A stretch of 64,000 nucleotides of DNA from Cloeon dipterum (Eukaryota > Arthropoda > Insecta > Ephemeroptera > Baetidae), in assembly GCF_949628265.1 (NCBI RefSeq), contig NC_088787.1, positions 1,602,501-1,666,500 of the forward strand. The letters run 5' to 3'. A program made the translations under genes and the position numbers. Position 1 is the first letter of the stretch. Every line of letters starts with the position of its first letter. The notes below the pieces were generated by a model, which was not told where the DNA came from, searched no databases, and saw nothing but the letters and a program-made list of their open reading frames with translations. Positions 12,433 to 24,800 of this stretch are shown here, piece after piece.

Positions 12433-14909
12433 ATGGATACTCCGTTTGACGCTGTAGTTAAGGGAAACTTGGAATTCAGCAGAGAATTCTACACGGTAAG
12501 AAATCCTGATTTTTTAGTTTTATTTTTCCACCAGTTTAGATTTTTCCTTGTTTAATAATGCAATCTTCAGGTGGTGGCTGAAGCCGAGTCTGGAAACTTT
12601 GTTTCCTCGCCCATGAGCTGTCTGATTGCCCTGGCGATGGCTCACGCTGGCGCAAAGGGAGATTCCATCCAGGAAATCGCCAGGGCACTGCACCTCCCTG
12701 AGAACATGACGCACGCTTTGAAGGGGCTGTCTGAAGTGTTAACACAGCTCAGGGTATGATATTTGAGTGCAATTCAGGTTCAAAATTAACTCATTCGTGA
12801 CTAAAAAAGAGAGCGAAAAAAGTGGAGCTGTGGATTGCCAACAAGATCTACGTCAAGCAAAACTTCCCCATTTTGGCAGAGTACTCCAAGGCTCTAAAAA
12901 AGTTCTTCAAAGTTGAAGCGGAGAACGTCGTGTTCACCGATCCCTCAACTGCTGACAAGATGAATGAATGGGTCTCCAAGGAGACCAATAATAAGATCAC
13001 AAACCTCGTTGATCCCAGTCAGATAATTCAAAATAATAATTAAAATGTTTAAACAAGATTTATCTACTTCTTTAGATTTTTTTGACGACCAGACTCACTT
13101 GGTTCTGGTCAACGCCATCTACTTCAAGGGCCCGTGGCTGAAACCTTTCAAGAAAGACAGTACTCGCAACCTGCCCTTCTTCACCGACGAAAATACCAGC
13201 GTCCAAGTTCCAACCATGTACCAGTCAACTTACTTTAACTACAGGAAACTGGATGAGCTGGACGCCCAACTATTGATCATGCACTATGAGGTATAAGTAA
13301 ATTATCACGATTTTGTGTTTACACGTCATTACAGCATCGAAACTGAGCTTTTTTACTATATATGGGTATTTACAATTGCGTTGACACGATACATTCATTT
13401 ATGTATACATACACAAAATATTGGTTTGTTTTGTCAGCTTGTGAAACTCCCGCTCTTTAAAAAATTATTATTGTGTAAAGACAAACATTTTGATAGCACA
13501 AACACTCGTTCCACAACAGAATCTGAAAGAAAATTGTATTAAATTTAGGTCATGCATTATTGGGGGCCAGATTTGCGATAAAATTGGTTCGCACTGCGCA
13601 GATGCAAGATGGCGTCTGAATGTGGGAAACAAAAAGCTTTCTTTGGATTGCCGTACGAGTGTCAAAAAAAGTTTGTTTTTACGATCCAAAAGACACAATA
13701 AGTGCAAGTAATGCAAATTATGTCACAATATTGACCAAAACATAATTCTTTTCGCTCATTTTCACGTGATCGTTTTTTCGCGCTATACTCCACTGGACGT
13801 CATATTTGCGCATCGCACGAATCTGGCACCCACTGGCATTAATGTTGGTTGAATTTACAGGCCACTGCGGATGTTGCAATATCGCTCTAAATCCCATTTT
13901 TTCGTTTGTTGTGATTGGGGCTGTCTGCTTTTAATTTGAGTGTCACCAAACAAATTGACAGTTTTCTAACAATTAAATGTTAAGTGACAAAATTGCTAAT
14001 TGATCAATCAAAATATTGGTGACCAGACTGAAGAGGAATGTTTGATTTCTTGTTTTGCTAAGATTAGTCAATGTTTTAGTAAATGATATGTTTAATTTAG
14101 GGCTATGAAACGAGCATGGCAATCATTTTACCAAATAAGAAGGACGGTCTGAAAGAGCTGGAGGAAAAATTGGCCACTGCAGACCTCGACGAACTCCTGC
14201 AATCTGCTTCCCCCCTGAATGTGGAGGTTCACCTGCCCAAGTTTAAGATCGAGACGTCTTTGGATCTTGTCGACAATTTGTCCAAGGTTTGTCCTTCCCG
14301 CAAGTTTGGTCGTGTTAGTTTTATTTATTTTTTTTAGATGGGTCTGAGCCACATTTTCTCTGACACCGTGAACTTGACCGGAATCAGCACAGCTGGGAAT
14401 CTGAAAGTTTCTCAAGTTGTGCAGAAGGCGTTTATTGAGGTCAGCGAGGAGGGCACTGAGGCTGCTGCTGTCACAGCAGGAGGTAAATTTCAGCTAATAT
14501 TTTTTTAATATTTACATAGCATAATTTTTAGGCCGAGCTTGTGTTCATTTTCAATCATTTCACATTTTCCTGCTTAAATTTAATTTTTTAAATCAACATT
14601 GCCTCATTTTTTAACCCGATGTTTTATGCCTTGAAAACTAATTTCCGTAAATTTTACTTTGCTTTGCCTTGTTTCTCCCATCTAATTTCAATGTGCTGAT
14701 TTTTATTGAATACACATAATTTTGCTTTTAAAATATAGATTTACTGTAGAATTATTTTGTGCTTTAAAAAAGGTTTGAGCCTGATGTCGTGTGACATTCG
14801 GAAGAAGAATCCGCCAATTGTGAAATGCGACCATCCGTTTGTCTTCTACATCAATTTCAAATACACCCATATTTTCAGAGGCAGAGTCACAAATCCTGCA
14901 AACAATTAA
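12433..14909 (+). CDS. Serpin, probably inhibitory and intracellular (378 aa)
   Basis: Seven coding exons: 12433-12495, 12571-12753, 12810-13017, 13076-13290, 14101-14286, 14338-14482 and 14773-14909. The length, 378 residues, is typical of a serpin. Family marks are the NFVSSPMSCLIALAMAHAGA helix, LVLVNAIYFKGPW, the EEGTEAAAVT hinge that is characteristic of inhibitory serpins, and CDHPFVFYI near the C-terminus. Serpins trap proteases after cleavage of the reactive loop. Here the loop after the hinge reads GGLSLMSCDIRKKN, so the P1 residue cannot be fixed. The protein starts directly with MDTPFDAVV without a signal peptide, suggesting a cytosolic location. The donor after exon 3 (GTCAGA) is weak. 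A degraded tandem copy follows at 16646. Confidence 0.85.
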
Positions 14910-15090
14910 CTTGTGACTTGTAAGTGTCTGAATAAAACTAGTTTATTTAACTATTCAATCAGATATTTTTTAGGTGCAAAAGTGCTCAATCTTACATGAT
15001 TTTTCAGGCAGTCCATTCATCTCGAATAAATACCTGACGATGATGACATCTTTAAATATTTTTGTCTGATGTATGACTTCGCCAAAAGTG

Positions 15091-15096
15091 AATAAA
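15091..15096 (+). terminator. Candidate polyadenylation signal of the serpin gene
   Basis: AATAAA lies 182 bases after the stop codon in a segment (CGCCAAAAGTGAATAAAG) conserved in the second copy, where it reads AATATA. Confidence 0.5.
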
Positions 15097-16645
15097 GTTA
15101 TTTTAATTACTGTATTATCTTTTTATTGATTAATTTTTTATTAATTTTTTATTGATTAAGTCTACAGAATTAAACCACACTGAATTATATGATCTCAGGT
15201 TGGTGTGTACCCTGAAATCAGTCATAAGGGTATGCCAGGTCGAAGCGAAGTGATAAGGGGTCGTGGTCGACGATTATAGACAAAGCCGAATTAAAATAAT
15301 AATAAAACCATTTTCGCCTTTCGCACATTGCACTTCGCAGAAAATTATATACAATTTTTGTATTTGTGCGTTTGTTGTTCCGTTAATTGGTCTTTAAAGA
15401 CAGTACAGACGTTAGACTCTAATTTATTTTTAGTAAACATATAAATCCTATCTCTCTAGAAAAAGAGGGGTGGCCCAGTATAGGCACTTTGGTATATATC
15501 AACAATTTATTAGAAGTTATAGTTTAGTCCGTCTTTGAAACTTGATTCAGAACTAAATAGGCTTTTTATAACTCCTGAAAGTACGAAGGTTTAAGTCAGC
15601 CAAACTGCAACGTTAGGTGAGTTTAATTTTTATCTCAACTTATGTCTTACAAATTTTTGGTTCCTGCATTGGGCTTTTTAATGAAATACGTTTATAAACA
15701 TATATTAAACAGCCCGCTGACTCGCATTGTTGAGGCATTCTCAGGAAAAAGTCAAAGCAATGGAAATAAATATTTGAGCAGTTTGGGGTTCTGATACTTG
15801 CTGCCCATAATGTAAGAGATATAGCTCAACGGGCTGGAAGATAACTCGCTGGTTTTTGCACTTTTCCAGCGGCTTTAGGGATAAATGTCTGGCTTTTCAA
15901 TCAATTGCCTTCTCGTTGCGTTAAAATTTAAAAACACAAACTATGAGTTAATAGTTAATATGTAGTCTAAAAGAGCACTTTTCTCTTAATTATGAGTCTT
16001 TAAAGGTAAATTTGTGAATCCATTACAAATACATGAAATATAAACCATTTAAAACCTCAGAGCACTAAATTGGAAGAATAATTAGTGATTTTTATTGTTT
16101 ACTCAGCAGTTCGTACTAATATAGGTCTTCATTGATCAAAAATTGTTGTATAACATTGTCGTTGTGAATTAGACTCAATTAACTGATGCTCATGTAGCAA
16201 ATATAACATGATATTCATAATTTCCTTTCGTGCCGCTGCACTGGGCTCACAATTTTTTAATTTTCTCACTCACGCAAGCCACTTGCTATAAAATACTCAG
16301 CTGCCAGCTGCTACCTGAAATACGTGGCTGAGATAATGTCCTCGGCCCCTCCCCAAATAATGTGCTGCACCAGCAAAAATTCTACGGAGCCAATTAGATA
16401 AAAACGGCACCAGAACACACCGTAAATTTGACATGTTTCACAAGAGCCAATCAATTAAAATAGAATGAGAAAAGTCAAATTCAAGTGATTGCAAAACTTA
16501 TGGAGAGAAACCTCTAATCTTTTCCTCTCATTTAGTGATCTTTATCTTTTATCTTCTGAGTCCCACCTTCGTTTATATCTAACAATGAATCATCTCCAGT
16601 TGCTTATAATATTACAGTTTTCTTCTGTTGATTGCTCCTGCAGAT
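15097..16645. repeat. Serpin intergenic region with duplicated flank and dispersed repeat
   Basis: About 15360-15530 repeats the upstream flank of the first serpin. About 15712-15830 contains a segment (GACTCGCATTGTTGAGGCAT to TATTTGAGCAGTTTGGGG) that also occurs upstream of the first serpin (12275-12400) and, in reverse, at 30597-30705. The rest holds no gene that I can support. Confidence 0.5.
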
Positions 16646-18593
16646 ATGGATACTCCGTTTGACGCTGTAGTTAAGGGAAACTCGGAATTCAGCAGAGAAT
16701 TCTACAAGGTAAGAAATCCTGATTTTTTAGTTTTATTTTTCCCCCATTTTAGATTTTTCCTTGCATAATAATGCAATCTTCAGGTGGTGGCTGAAGCCGA
16801 GTCTGGAAACTTTGTTTCCTCGCCCATGAGCTGTCTGATTGGCCTGCATGGCGATGGCTCACGCTGGCGCAAAGGGAGATTCCATCCAGGAAATCGCCAG
16901 GGTACTGCACCTCCCTGAGAACATGACGCACGCTTTGGAGGGGCTGTCGGAAGTGGTAAAACAGCTGAAGGTACAAATTTCTAGGGTAATTCAGGATCAA
17001 GATTAACTTATTCACAACTTAAGAGAGCGGAATATGTGGAGCTGTCGATTGCCAACAAGATCAATGTCACGCAGGACTTCCCCATTTTAGAAGAGTACTC
17101 ATTGGATATCAAGAAGTACTTCCAGGTTGAAGCCGAGAATGTCGTGTTTACTGACCCCTCAACTGCGGACAAGATCAACAACTGGGTCTCCAAGCAGACC
17201 AAGGATAAGATCACAAGCCTCGTCCAATCCGGTGGGTACACTTTAATATATACATTAAAAAGAAATATCAAATCGACATTTAGATTTCTTTGACGCCCAG
17301 ACTTGTTTGGTTCTGGTCAACGCCATCTACTTCAAGGGCTCGTGGCTGGATCCATTCAAAAAACACTCAACTCATATCCAGCCCTTCTTCACTGACGAAA
17401 ATACCAGCGTCCAAGTTCCAATCATGTACAAGGAGACGTACTTATTTCCCTACAAGAAACTGGATGAGCTGGACGCCCAACTATTGATCATGCCCTATCA
17501 GGTAAAAATGCAAAAGGTTTTGTGTTTACACACTGCAGTAAAGCATCAAAGCTAGCGGCCTTTTTGCTCTATGCGCGTATTAACAAACTCCGTTAACAAT
17601 ATACCATAAGTTTTACCACATTGACGCTCTAAAATAAAAAAAACCTGCAGCTCATTATAAACTTTTCTCCTTTCTACCAATCATGTTTCTTTCGTTTGTT
17701 GTGGCATTGGCCTTCTGTTTCGAATTTGGGTGTCATCTAACAAATAAATAAAGAGTAAAGAGGCAAACTTGCAAACTGAGCATAATATGGGCGACCAGAC
17801 TAAAGAGGAATGTTTGATTTCCCATATTGTAAGAATTGCCAATATTCTAGTTAACATTTGTTTAAATTTTTAGGGCAGTAAAATGAGCATGGCAATAATT
17901 TTACCAAATAAGAAGGATGGCCTGAAAGTGTTGGAGGAAAAATTGGCCACTGCAGACCTCGGCGAACTCCTGCAATCTGCTTCCCCCCTGAATGTGGAGG
18001 TTCACCTGCCCAAGTTTAAGATCGAGACGTCTTTGGATCTTGTAGACCATTTGGCCAAGGTTTGTCATTATTCCTTATTCTGTCGTGTTTGTCTTAAAAT
18101 GGGTTTTTTTAGATGGGTCTGAGCCACTTTTTCTCTGACAACGTGAACTTGACCGGAATCAGCACAGCTGGGAATCTGAAAGTTTCTAAAGTTGTGCAGA
18201 AGGCGTTTATTGAGGTCAGCGAGGAGGGCACTGAGGCATCTGCTGCAACAGGTAAATTTCAGTAAATGTTTCTCGTTTAAATGTCATTCTTTGGCTGAGT
18301 TAGTACCATATTTGCAAAAGTTTCAAAAACTCGCTTTAAAACATTCAATCTGACACACCATGCATTTCAAATCTAATTTAAATGTGGTTATTGTCACTAT
18401 ATAGGCTAAAATATTGTAATTATGCATGTACTTACCAATATATTTTTAACATTTTGTGCCCTAAAAAGGATTGGTCTGAAGGAGTACATGGCAGTCGCCA
18501 ATCGTGAAATGCGACCATCCGTTCGTCTTTTACCTCAACTTTGGAGGCACCCACGTTTTCGGAGGCAGAGTCACAAACCCTGCTAACAATTAG
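16646..18593 (+). pseudogene. Serpin pseudogene, tandem copy of the preceding gene
   Basis: All seven exons of the upstream serpin are recognisable: 16646-16708, 16784-16970, 17024-17231, 17284-17501, 17874-18059, 18113-18251 and 18469-18593. Two independent lesions are visible. Exon 2 has a four-base insertion (CATG near 16847-16850, 187 versus 183 bases) that shifts the frame. Exon 7 carries an in-frame TGA at 18477-18479 in the reactive loop; I found no alternative acceptor that avoids it while keeping the downstream frame. The polyadenylation hexamer has also changed to AATATA. The hinge EEGTEAS and the CDHPFVFYL region are otherwise preserved, so the decay looks recent. Confidence 0.8.
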
Positions 18594-18829
18594 CTTGTGA
18601 CTTGTAAGTTCTTTACTTAAACCGCAGTTTCTTTCTTCAGTTGGATTTTTTGTAGGTGCGAGGCAAAATGCGATGTGCTTAACCTTACAAGATTTTTTGG
18701 ACCGTCCATTTTTATCTTGAATAATTATCTGACGTCTTTAGCTATTTTTGTATGAAGTATGAGCTCGCCAAAAGTCAATATAGATGCTATAAATATTATT
18801 AAATAATGATGCTTTTGATGTAAAATTTT

Positions 18830-19680
18830 TAATGGTTCGGCTACCATTTTTACAGCTTGCAGAACTGGTGCGGCGTCTTGATCTTGCCGAGTGTTCGATG
18901 TTGGGGTTGTTTTTTTGTGGCGGCTTCCCCTCACGATCAATCGTATCTTCATGTTTCATATTCATTCTTTTTCTATCAAAATTCCATCAACGGCCAGATC
19001 TCAGTGGAACTAAGGTTTCTCAAAAATAATTGATAAGTCCCAAAGCCTATCATAATTTTTCAACGTTGAGAGCTACGCTAGAGGCCGCAAGCCCAGAAAA
19101 TCAGGAAACGCCAAGTTATTATACATTTAAAAATGTTCAATAATGAAAAATGCTGAATCTAGGACTGGCGAAATATTCAGTTCACTTCTTAATCGTTGTC
19201 CTTCTGTTTACGCTGCAGGTAAAGATGAGGAATGAAAAAAAACATATTCATGATTTTGCAAAAAAAATTATTATAAGTTCATTAAGTGCAAACACTAAAA
19301 AAGGGTTGATATTGTTAATTTCTAAAATCTATATTATAATTATCCTAAGTGTACGCGTATATATTAATGTGTGCGCAATAAACAATTCCGTCGATATTTT
19401 CGGAAATTAGAGGTAATACAAGAACATATATATGGAAGCATGTTACATTTCTAATATCTACGATTATTCTAAATGGCTGTGCACCTACACATATAACATT
19501 TTAACTAAACATAATATAATTATATAGTACGATTAAGTTTATCAAACCGAAACTGGCATAAATCAAAACACATCGAAATGAAAAATAAAGAAATATATTC
19601 CAATCATTTTTGAAGAAGGTTGTAAAGATATTGCATATTTACAAAAGGGTTTGAACCAGAAAATTGCTGCACATCAGGTG
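18830..19680 (-). pseudogene. 3' relic of a sixth caspase-NACHT-ankyrin gene
   Basis: On the minus strand, from 19680 leftwards, the sequence starts with CACCTGATGTGCAGC and continues with GGTTCAAAC..TTTTGTAAATATGCAATAT and ACAACCTTCTTC. This matches the last coding codons of gene D (46710-46786) and the corresponding remnant after gene C (37170-37260). The following 0.7 kb matches the 3' flanks of D (47160-47595) and E (49595-49860), including CTCTACCAGC-type and TGATAAGTCCCA segments. Nothing of the caspase, NACHT or ankyrin regions remains upstream; the GC-rich repeat begins at 19680. It is a truncated leftover of a former gene copy. Confidence 0.75.
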
Positions 19681-21290
19681 GCGATGCTCCACGTGCGGAG
19701 CGACAGGTTGGCGATCCGCCTCCCGCGAGATAGCAGAAAGTGAGTCACCGCGGTTTCGCTCTCGTCACTGGCCCGCACAGAGGGGGCAACAAACACTCGC
19801 TGAGCTACACAATTAAGAAATGTATCACGCAGCACGCGGATAAGAGGTTACATTGAAACTTTGATTTTTGTTTAGATGCGGCATATCGTTTTGACAGTGT
19901 CCATTTATGAATATTATATACGTATCGTGATTCAATAAAAAATCATTTTGTGGCATTAATTTTAATTTTTTCAATTTCTATTTCTCAGCTTGGACGGTCA
20001 GATGTATTATTTTTTCTGCACAAGTCCATTTATCATTTAAAAATGGAAACAATTAATTTTGATAAGAATTTAATGCACAGTTGCCGCGCACAAGCAAGAA
20101 AATCAAAGTGCGGCGCGTAACAAAAATCATCTTTGTTTAACTCGACGAGATTGGCTGCTGCCGCCTCGGTGCGGGCAAGTGAGGAACTATCGGAGAGAAG
20201 GAGAGCGAAACCGTGGTGACTCACTTCCTGCGAGAGGCGAAACGCCAGGCAGCCGCTCCGCACGCACACCACGACGAGAAGCCGGTGCCGCGAGTCGCGA
20301 GTTTTCACGTCCGCGCGGCCAGCTGCGCGTCCCTCTCCAAATTTCGAGAGCAGCTGCCCTGAAAATTTTCCGGAGTTCTCTGACTGAATGTGAGATCAAC
20401 TATTCGGCAAGTCAAATGATTTAAGGGTTATTATTTGCTCCCAACTCAAAAATTTCTTGTATTCTTGCTAACGGTTTGAGAGCATCAAGGCAAAAGTAAC
20501 TAAAATTGATATTGACTGCTTTCTTTGAAATTAACGAATTGGACTCTTTGCGGAGTGCTCAGTAAAATAAACAGAAAACACTGAATTATCGGAATTCATG
20601 TTTATTTTTCAAGCAGTATTGCACACAGGACTGCGGTATCAAAATAATTTTTGACGCCTGCTGACTGCCGTGCTGCGATAAGAGCGCGAGTTTGATTAAG
20701 ATTAACCGAGCGACCTTGAGGCGATTTTCGTGCGCGTGTCGCTCTTTTCTCTCCCCATCCGCAGACCAGCCGCGCGTCTGATCGGTGCATTTGTTAAATA
20801 TAACTTCCTCCACTTTACATTGAAGTGTAAAGGCCAGCAACAAATCTCGCGCTCACCCGCGTCGATTTGCCGGATCCTCTCGCTAGACAGAAAATGAAAT
20901 TCACAATCTTTTAATTCTTTTGCTTTTGGTTCCGTTAAATTAAAAATTTTCGGCTTCCCATTGGTACCAATGAAATAAATTTTGCCCGGCGAGAGCGTTT
21001 TGAGGTGCATTTAACATGGCATAAGGAAAACTGCCTGTCCACATCACTTTCTTTATATAATTTACTTTAAATTGGCGTTGTTACACGTAAATTTGGTGTT
21101 GCATTGGGGAGTGCTCAAAAGAATTTATTTCTTATGCAACATGGAAGATTTTTTTCTACTTAAATTTAGCTAACAGAGCTCGCGTATTGAAATATTGCTT
21201 GCCGTCTGATGACTAATGCGATAAGAGCGCGATTCTTATAGAATTTTCGTACACGTGTAGCTCTTCCCTCGCCTTAAGGAGTGGTGACAG
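19680..21290 (-). repeat. GC-rich flank repeat, complex copy upstream of gene B
   Basis: A short plus-oriented fragment (about 19680-19860, with GTGAGTCACCGCGGTTTCGC) is followed by a minus-oriented copy at about 20030-20420 ending in ATGTGAGATCAACTATTCGG. Two further units of the CGATAAGAGCGCGA / TTGCGGAGTGCTCAGTAAAA part follow at about 20540-20830 and 21100-21290. ORFs inside are short and inconsistent between copies. Confidence 0.65.
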
Positions 21291-21890
21291 TGATATCAGA
21301 GCTGATGCCCTACTATTTCCACGTTCAGCTTTATGTGCACTAAAAGCTACGCGACTGATTGTTAGTTAAAGATCAATTAAACAACGAGTCGCGCTCTCAG
21401 GAATCACAGGAAAGTCCTGTAATCTCGCGTTCGGGACGATTTTTTCCGATAACTTAGTCCGTCGAATTATTTTGTGCATGTTCTGCTCCTGGTCCGTTGC
21501 ATTAAGGAATTCAGGACTTAACCAAATAAGGTAAGGTCTAAGGTATTTAATATAAATGTTATTGTGTAATGTGGCGGCCAGCACCGGTTACGGCGAGCAA
21601 ACTATAATAGTGACACGGATAAAAGTGATCAAAAAATCCATTTTAAATACAGTGTATAGGTGTTCTTGCTCGGTAAATATAACTTTTAGCACGTTAAGTT
21701 GATTGTTTGGCACGTAAAAGAAGAAATTAAAACTTAAAACGTTTACCACAAAAGGGCCCGATGCAATCATATATAGATTATTTGATAATATTTTGAACCC
21801 ATCGTCCGGAACTGGAAACGGATCATTTTTCCACGACCTTGGATGTAATTAGCAGGTTTTTACTGATCTTTTACTATTTCAGGGAAGGAA

Positions 21891-24800
21891 ATGGCTGGGG
21901 AGGCAGCCAATTTAGGATATTTCGTGTCGAAAGACCAAACTAGAATAAACGCTGACAAGTATAAACATCGTGGAAATTAACCAACATAATTAATTAACAA
22001 CCCCAATTCTCAGTGTTTGCGTGCTCGTCGTTCACTACAACTTTGAAAATACTAAGGACGAATCCTGGATTCGGGAAGGTGATGCCCAGGACGTAGAGAA
22101 TCTGGAAAAAACCTTCAGAGTGACCCGGAACTGCAAATTCCGCAGTATTTTGTCGCCGGAAAAAGGGAAGTTGCTCAAATTGCTTTCCGATCAAAAAGAG
22201 TTATTACAATTATTCGGCAGTTCAGGTAAAACGAATCACTTTTCAATAAATTATATTTTATCTTAATGATTTTATACAGATGTTCCATCAGTGTTTGTGC
22301 TTTACATTCTTTCTCACGGTGACATAGATGGAAAAATCTTCACTGATCACTCCCAGAACGATGACCCAAAAGACTTCATTTGCTTCACAACAACGGAGAT
22401 ATTCGAGTCTCTGAAAATGCTGACTGGTTTCGAGGATTGTCTCAAATTAATAAACTTTGGTGTAAGTCTCTATTAAGATCACCAAGACTCATATTAAAAA
22501 TATTTACTTCTAGCCATGTAGAGGGGAACAGATAGACTCAATTTTTTTCGCCAAAGACGAAAATTTCAAGAACGAAAATTCCTGCCGAATTACCTACAGC
22601 CCTATGATGAAAAACACGGTTGTGTTTTTCTCAACGGTTGAAAGTAAGACTTATGTCAATAAAAATTTGATTCTCTAGCTTAAGTGCAAAATATTTCCCA
22701 GTGACCAAGGCAAAAAGAGACCAGAAAGGAACAACATTCGCCTTGCTTACGTGCCAGGTCTTAAATTCGCTTGAGAAGGACGAGAGTCTAATAAATGTGC
22801 TGACAACTATTCAATACGAGAGCCACAAAGTTGCAGTCAAAGAGAAAAGTGGACAAACTCCCGAAGTAAAGATGTTTTCTCAGGACAGAAGTTTTGTATT
22901 CTCAAAGTGAGTTTTCGTGATTGAACAGGCATTGCCTAATTTTGAATAAAAATATATGGCGAATTAAATGTTTCAGAATTTCTACCAATGACTCATCTTC
23001 ATCGACAATTGAAGCAATGAGCATAAAAAATAAAAGGAAACGCGAGTTTTACTCGTGGAAGTCAAGCTCAGGGGAAAACTTGCGTCACCGTCTTGCGTTT
23101 CTAATTTCCGCAAAGCCTAATAATGCGCAGTTCCAAGAAATTAAACGAGCGTTGTACCAAAACTTAAACTTTGAGACCAACGAAAGGATGCTGAGAGGAA
23201 AGCCATGGACGTCCATAAATGAAGGTGTTACAACTCATTTCAATTGAAATGCTGGAAATTATGCAATTCATATTTCAGCCTCGAGGATTGACCCCGACAT
23301 TGGCTGCATATTCCTCATATTTTTTGGTTTTGTGAGTGAAAACAAGGACACGAATGAGGTTTGCGTAGAAGTGGACGGTAGAGACACTACAGTATCTGAA
23401 ATACTGTTCGAGTTCATCGGGCCAAAAAATGACCAGTGGATTGGAAAACCGAAAATATTATTCCTTGTGAATCAGGAAACGAGCTCATTTGACGCAGTAA
23501 GTGTGATTGGTGTTTAGTTAATAACTACGAAATATTTTTAAACTGTGTAAACCAATTAAAATTACAATGATTGATCATATCAAAGTAAGAAACTCACACC
23601 GTCTTTGTTTTAAAGATCGGATCAACACAGCAGCCCAAAATAATAGCAACGAACCACAGTGGCTGGTTAGTCCTAGTTCTACACAACAAAGGTAGATAAT
23701 TGATCTTCTCATAAATTGTGAATAATTAAAATCAAACTTGAATTTATACAGAAGAACTTCAAAAGCTGATCGAAATCTTCAAGGGGCAAGAGTTGAAAAA
23801 GGAGAGAAGTCTTCAGGAAGTGCTCGCAACTCTGCTCATTTCCGACTCAATCGTAAATAGGGATATGCTTAACTCGACGCTGCAGTATCTTCTCAATTTT
23901 CCCGACTGGCCCAGGTCTTTTGTTAAACTTAACTTTTTAGTGACAAAGACTAAACAATCTCGACAAGAGCGCGTCAGCTTCGACAGCTTGGTGAAGGAAT
24001 CAGCAAGAAAAAAACAAGTCTGGCTTTTGAGTTCAGTCGCAGGAACAGGAAAAACGACCATCCTCAGGGAAATAGCTTTTCAGCTCGGAAAACTGAATCC
24101 AGAATTGAAAATTCTACGCGTTGCCCTCCAGAGAGTTTTGTTCAACAGAGATCTCAGGAACGCGACTGAGATAAAATTTCTCGCAACAGTCACTCACAAT
24201 TCGCAGGAGGATATCAAAAAAAGCATAGAAAATGATAAATGTGCTGTGATTTTGGATGGGTTCGATGAAATTCGTCCAGAAAACCAACAAAAAGTGCTGA
24301 AAGTAATCGAAGCTCTAGAAAAGAAGCAGGTGTTCGTTTGGGTTGGAACGAGACCACAAGAAGCAAAAACAATCCAAAAGTGGACACCAAAAGCTGTTTT
24401 GGTAGAGATGGATACCTTGAATGTAGGGCAGCAAGTTGAGTTGTTGAAGCTGGAGACGGGCAAGAGTCGAGAAGAATGTGAACTATTTATCAAGAACTTT
24501 AAATCAGAGGACATCTTACAAAATCCTCTGCACCTTTCTCTGGTTGCTAAGTACGAGGTCGAAGGAAACTTGTACCAAATCTACGACCAGGTTGTGCGAC
24601 AGAAAGTAGAAGATTCTCTGGTCAAGGAGGGATTTGACAAAAACAATGAAAACACATTTCCCGGGAAATTAAAGGTTGCTTTGGACAGTCTTCGACAGAT
24701 AGCAAGTTGCAAAATCAGAAGAGTTGAACTTAATGGTGAAAATGGAAAAGACCTTGAAAAAATCAACTACTATGGCATTGCCACGTTTCATCACAACAAT

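Noticed and set aside
18477-18479. Selenocysteine reading of the TGA in the second serpin
   Set aside because: The same copy has an exon 2 frameshift, and serpins have no known selenocysteine; pseudogene decay is simpler.
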